Assembly (NCBI RefSeq): GCF_023206215.1 | Contig: NZ_CP065800.1 | Span: 992,001-1,056,000, forward strand | Direction: 5' to 3' | Source: Butyrivibrio fibrisolvens | GTDB lineage: Bacteria > Bacillota > Clostridia > Lachnospirales > Lachnospiraceae | Length of the DNA stretch: 64,000 nt | In this document: piece after piece, positions 63,048-64,000 of the stretch | Numbering within the stretch: the stretch's first letter is position 1 | How the letters are laid out: each line of letters starts with the position of its first letter | Program-made: the position numbers and the translations under genes | Notes under the pieces: generated by a model | The model's input: only the letters and a program-made list of their open reading frames with translations | Databases searched by the model: none | Told to the model about the DNA's origin: nothing

Positions 63048-64000
63048 ATGATCGATCAGGAAATGAAACAGGCCGTTCTTGACGGCTTTGCAAAAGAATT
63101 TGGCGATAACGAAGGCGTTAAGTGCTACTTTGCACCGGGCCGTGTAAACCTTATAGGAGAGCACACAGATTATAACGGCGGTCACGTATTCCCATGTGCA
63201 CTCACAATCGGAACATACGCCGCTGCCAGAAAGAGAGATGACCGCGTAATGCGCTTTGTATCTCTTAACTTTGACGGTTCAAGACGCGAGACATCCCTTG
63301 ATGACCTTGTTCCAAACGATCCCAAGGCTGGCTGGACCAATTATCCCAAGGGTGTTGTATGGGCTTTTGAAAAAAGAGGAATGAAGCTTGAAACAGGCTT
63401 TGATATGGTTATCATCGGTAACATTCCTAACGGATCAGGCCTTTCTTCATCGGCTTCACTTGAAGTCCTGACAGGATTTGCTCTTCGTGATATGTACGGA
63501 TTTGATGTTCCTAATCAGGAACTTGCTCTTATCGGTCAGGATGCAGAGAACAATTTCAATGGTTGCAACTGCGGAATCATGGATCAGTTTGCATCTGCTA
63601 TGGGCAAAAAAGATAATGCTATTTTCCTTGATACGGCAGACCTTTCATTTGAATATGCTCCGATCCATCTTGATGGAATGAAGATCGTAGTAACTAATAC
63701 TAACAAAAAGCATAAACTCACAGATTCTCAGTACAATGCAAGAAGAAGTGCATGTGAACACGCCCTGTCTCAGATGCAGACAGTTTGTGATATCAAGGGA
63801 CTTGGAGATCTGTCTATTGAAGAGTTCGAAGCTCACAAGGATGTTATCACAGATGATGATGAAAGAGTAAAGGCAAGGCATGCAGTATATGAGAATCAGC
63901 GCACACTTGATGCTGTAGCAGCTCTTAAGGCAGGTGACCTTGAGAAGTTTGGTAAGCTTATGAACGCTTCTCACGTATCCCTTCGCGATGATTATGATGT
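63048..64000 (+). CDS. galK: Galactokinase (5' part, runs off the window)
   Basis: The first enzyme of the Leloir pathway, phosphorylating galactose at C1. 317 codons are visible, open to the window end; about 75-80 more are expected. GHMP kinase motifs: APGRVNLIGEHTDYNGGHVF (galactokinase signature), PNGSGLSSSASLEVLTGFAL (ATP loop, motif 2) and the active-site CNCGIMDQFASAMGK with Asp. The ATG at 63048 follows GACGAGG by 7 nt. Together with GH36 (22804) it supports galactoside use. Confidence 0.95.
   Translation, partial: MIDQEMKQAVLDGFAKEFGDNEGVKCYFAPGRVNLIGEHTDYNGGHVFPCALTIGTYAAARKRDDRVMRFVSLNFDGSRRETSLDDLVPNDPKAGWTNYPKGVVWAFEKRGMKLETGFDMVIIGNIPNGSGLSSSASLEVLTGFALRDMYGFDVPNQELALIGQDAENNFNGCNCGIMDQFASAMGKKDNAIFLDTADLSFEYAPIHLDGMKIVVTNTNKKHKLTDSQYNARRSACEHALSQMQTVCDIKGLGDLSIEEFEAHKDVITDDDERVKARHAVYENQRTLDAVAALKAGDLEKFGKLMNASHVSLRDDYD

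Overview
The window reads as low-GC chromosomal DNA of an anaerobic Firmicute, most likely a Lachnospiraceae bacterium of the Butyrivibrio/Pseudobutyrivibrio type (inference). The grounds are several sugar ABC transporters each paired with its own regulator, a DUF4317 protein, a PanG-type pantothenate operon, cytoplasmic glycan enzymes and strong AGGAGG-type ribosome binding sites. No rRNA, tRNA, CRISPR array or prophage was seen.

Layout. 1-2.3 kb: agmatine to putrescine genes (aguB, aguA; minus strand). 2.7-9 kb: housekeeping and unknown genes: a secreted InlB-repeat protein, a YkgJ cysteine-cluster protein, rpe, an SDR, a discoidin-like protein and DUF4317. 9-15.8 kb: an AraC regulator divergent from an LplB/LplC/LplA-type importer that ends in a cytoplasmic SGNH esterase. 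15.9-17.6 kb: a large lipoprotein. 18.2-25.1 kb: AraC regulator, MalE/F/G-like importer and GH36 alpha-galactosidase. 25.3-27.1 kb: a complete IS1182-like element with a 12-bp target duplication. It lies just before a flavin/PPOX protein gene, a nagB remnant and intact nagA. 29-33.4 kb: SDR, zinc-ribbon membrane protein, Fe-alcohol dehydrogenase and a MORN-like protein. 33.8-44.8 kb: a multiple-monosaccharide importer (ChvE-like binding protein, MmsA-like ATPase, two paralogous permeases) followed by a YesN/YesM two-component system and two tethered sugar-binding proteins, a complete sugar sensing and uptake module. 45.3-48.1 kb: aquaporin, TetR regulator, alpha/beta hydrolase. 48.8-52 kb: panG-panB-panC-panD. 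52.4-56.8 kb: cell wall hydrolase, DnaQ-like exonuclease, trmL, MATE pump and a small membrane protein. 56.9-64 kb: serine hydrolase, exported nucleoside hydrolase-like protein, lipoprotein, ROK fructokinase, and galK, which runs off the end. Alpha-galactosidase and galactokinase suggest use of raffinose-type galactosides through the Leloir route.

The most unusual content is between the genes. Five copies of a roughly 290-316 nt near-complete palindrome (2344, 7515, 17869, 44859, 62404) share a conserved loop core and a conserved asymmetric internal loop. Their arms differ between copies but stay complementary by paired changes. A second family of short structured leaders (21732, 56778, 59840, 59908) has a hairpin loop that can pair with bases just upstream of an ATGAGG/ATGAAGG ribosome binding site, and the pairing is kept by compensatory changes. 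A different hairpin with a perfect 28-bp stem sits upstream of the pantothenate operon, with a third copy of part of one arm nearer the gene. I do not recognise any of the three as a described RNA family. They are the best candidates here for something new.
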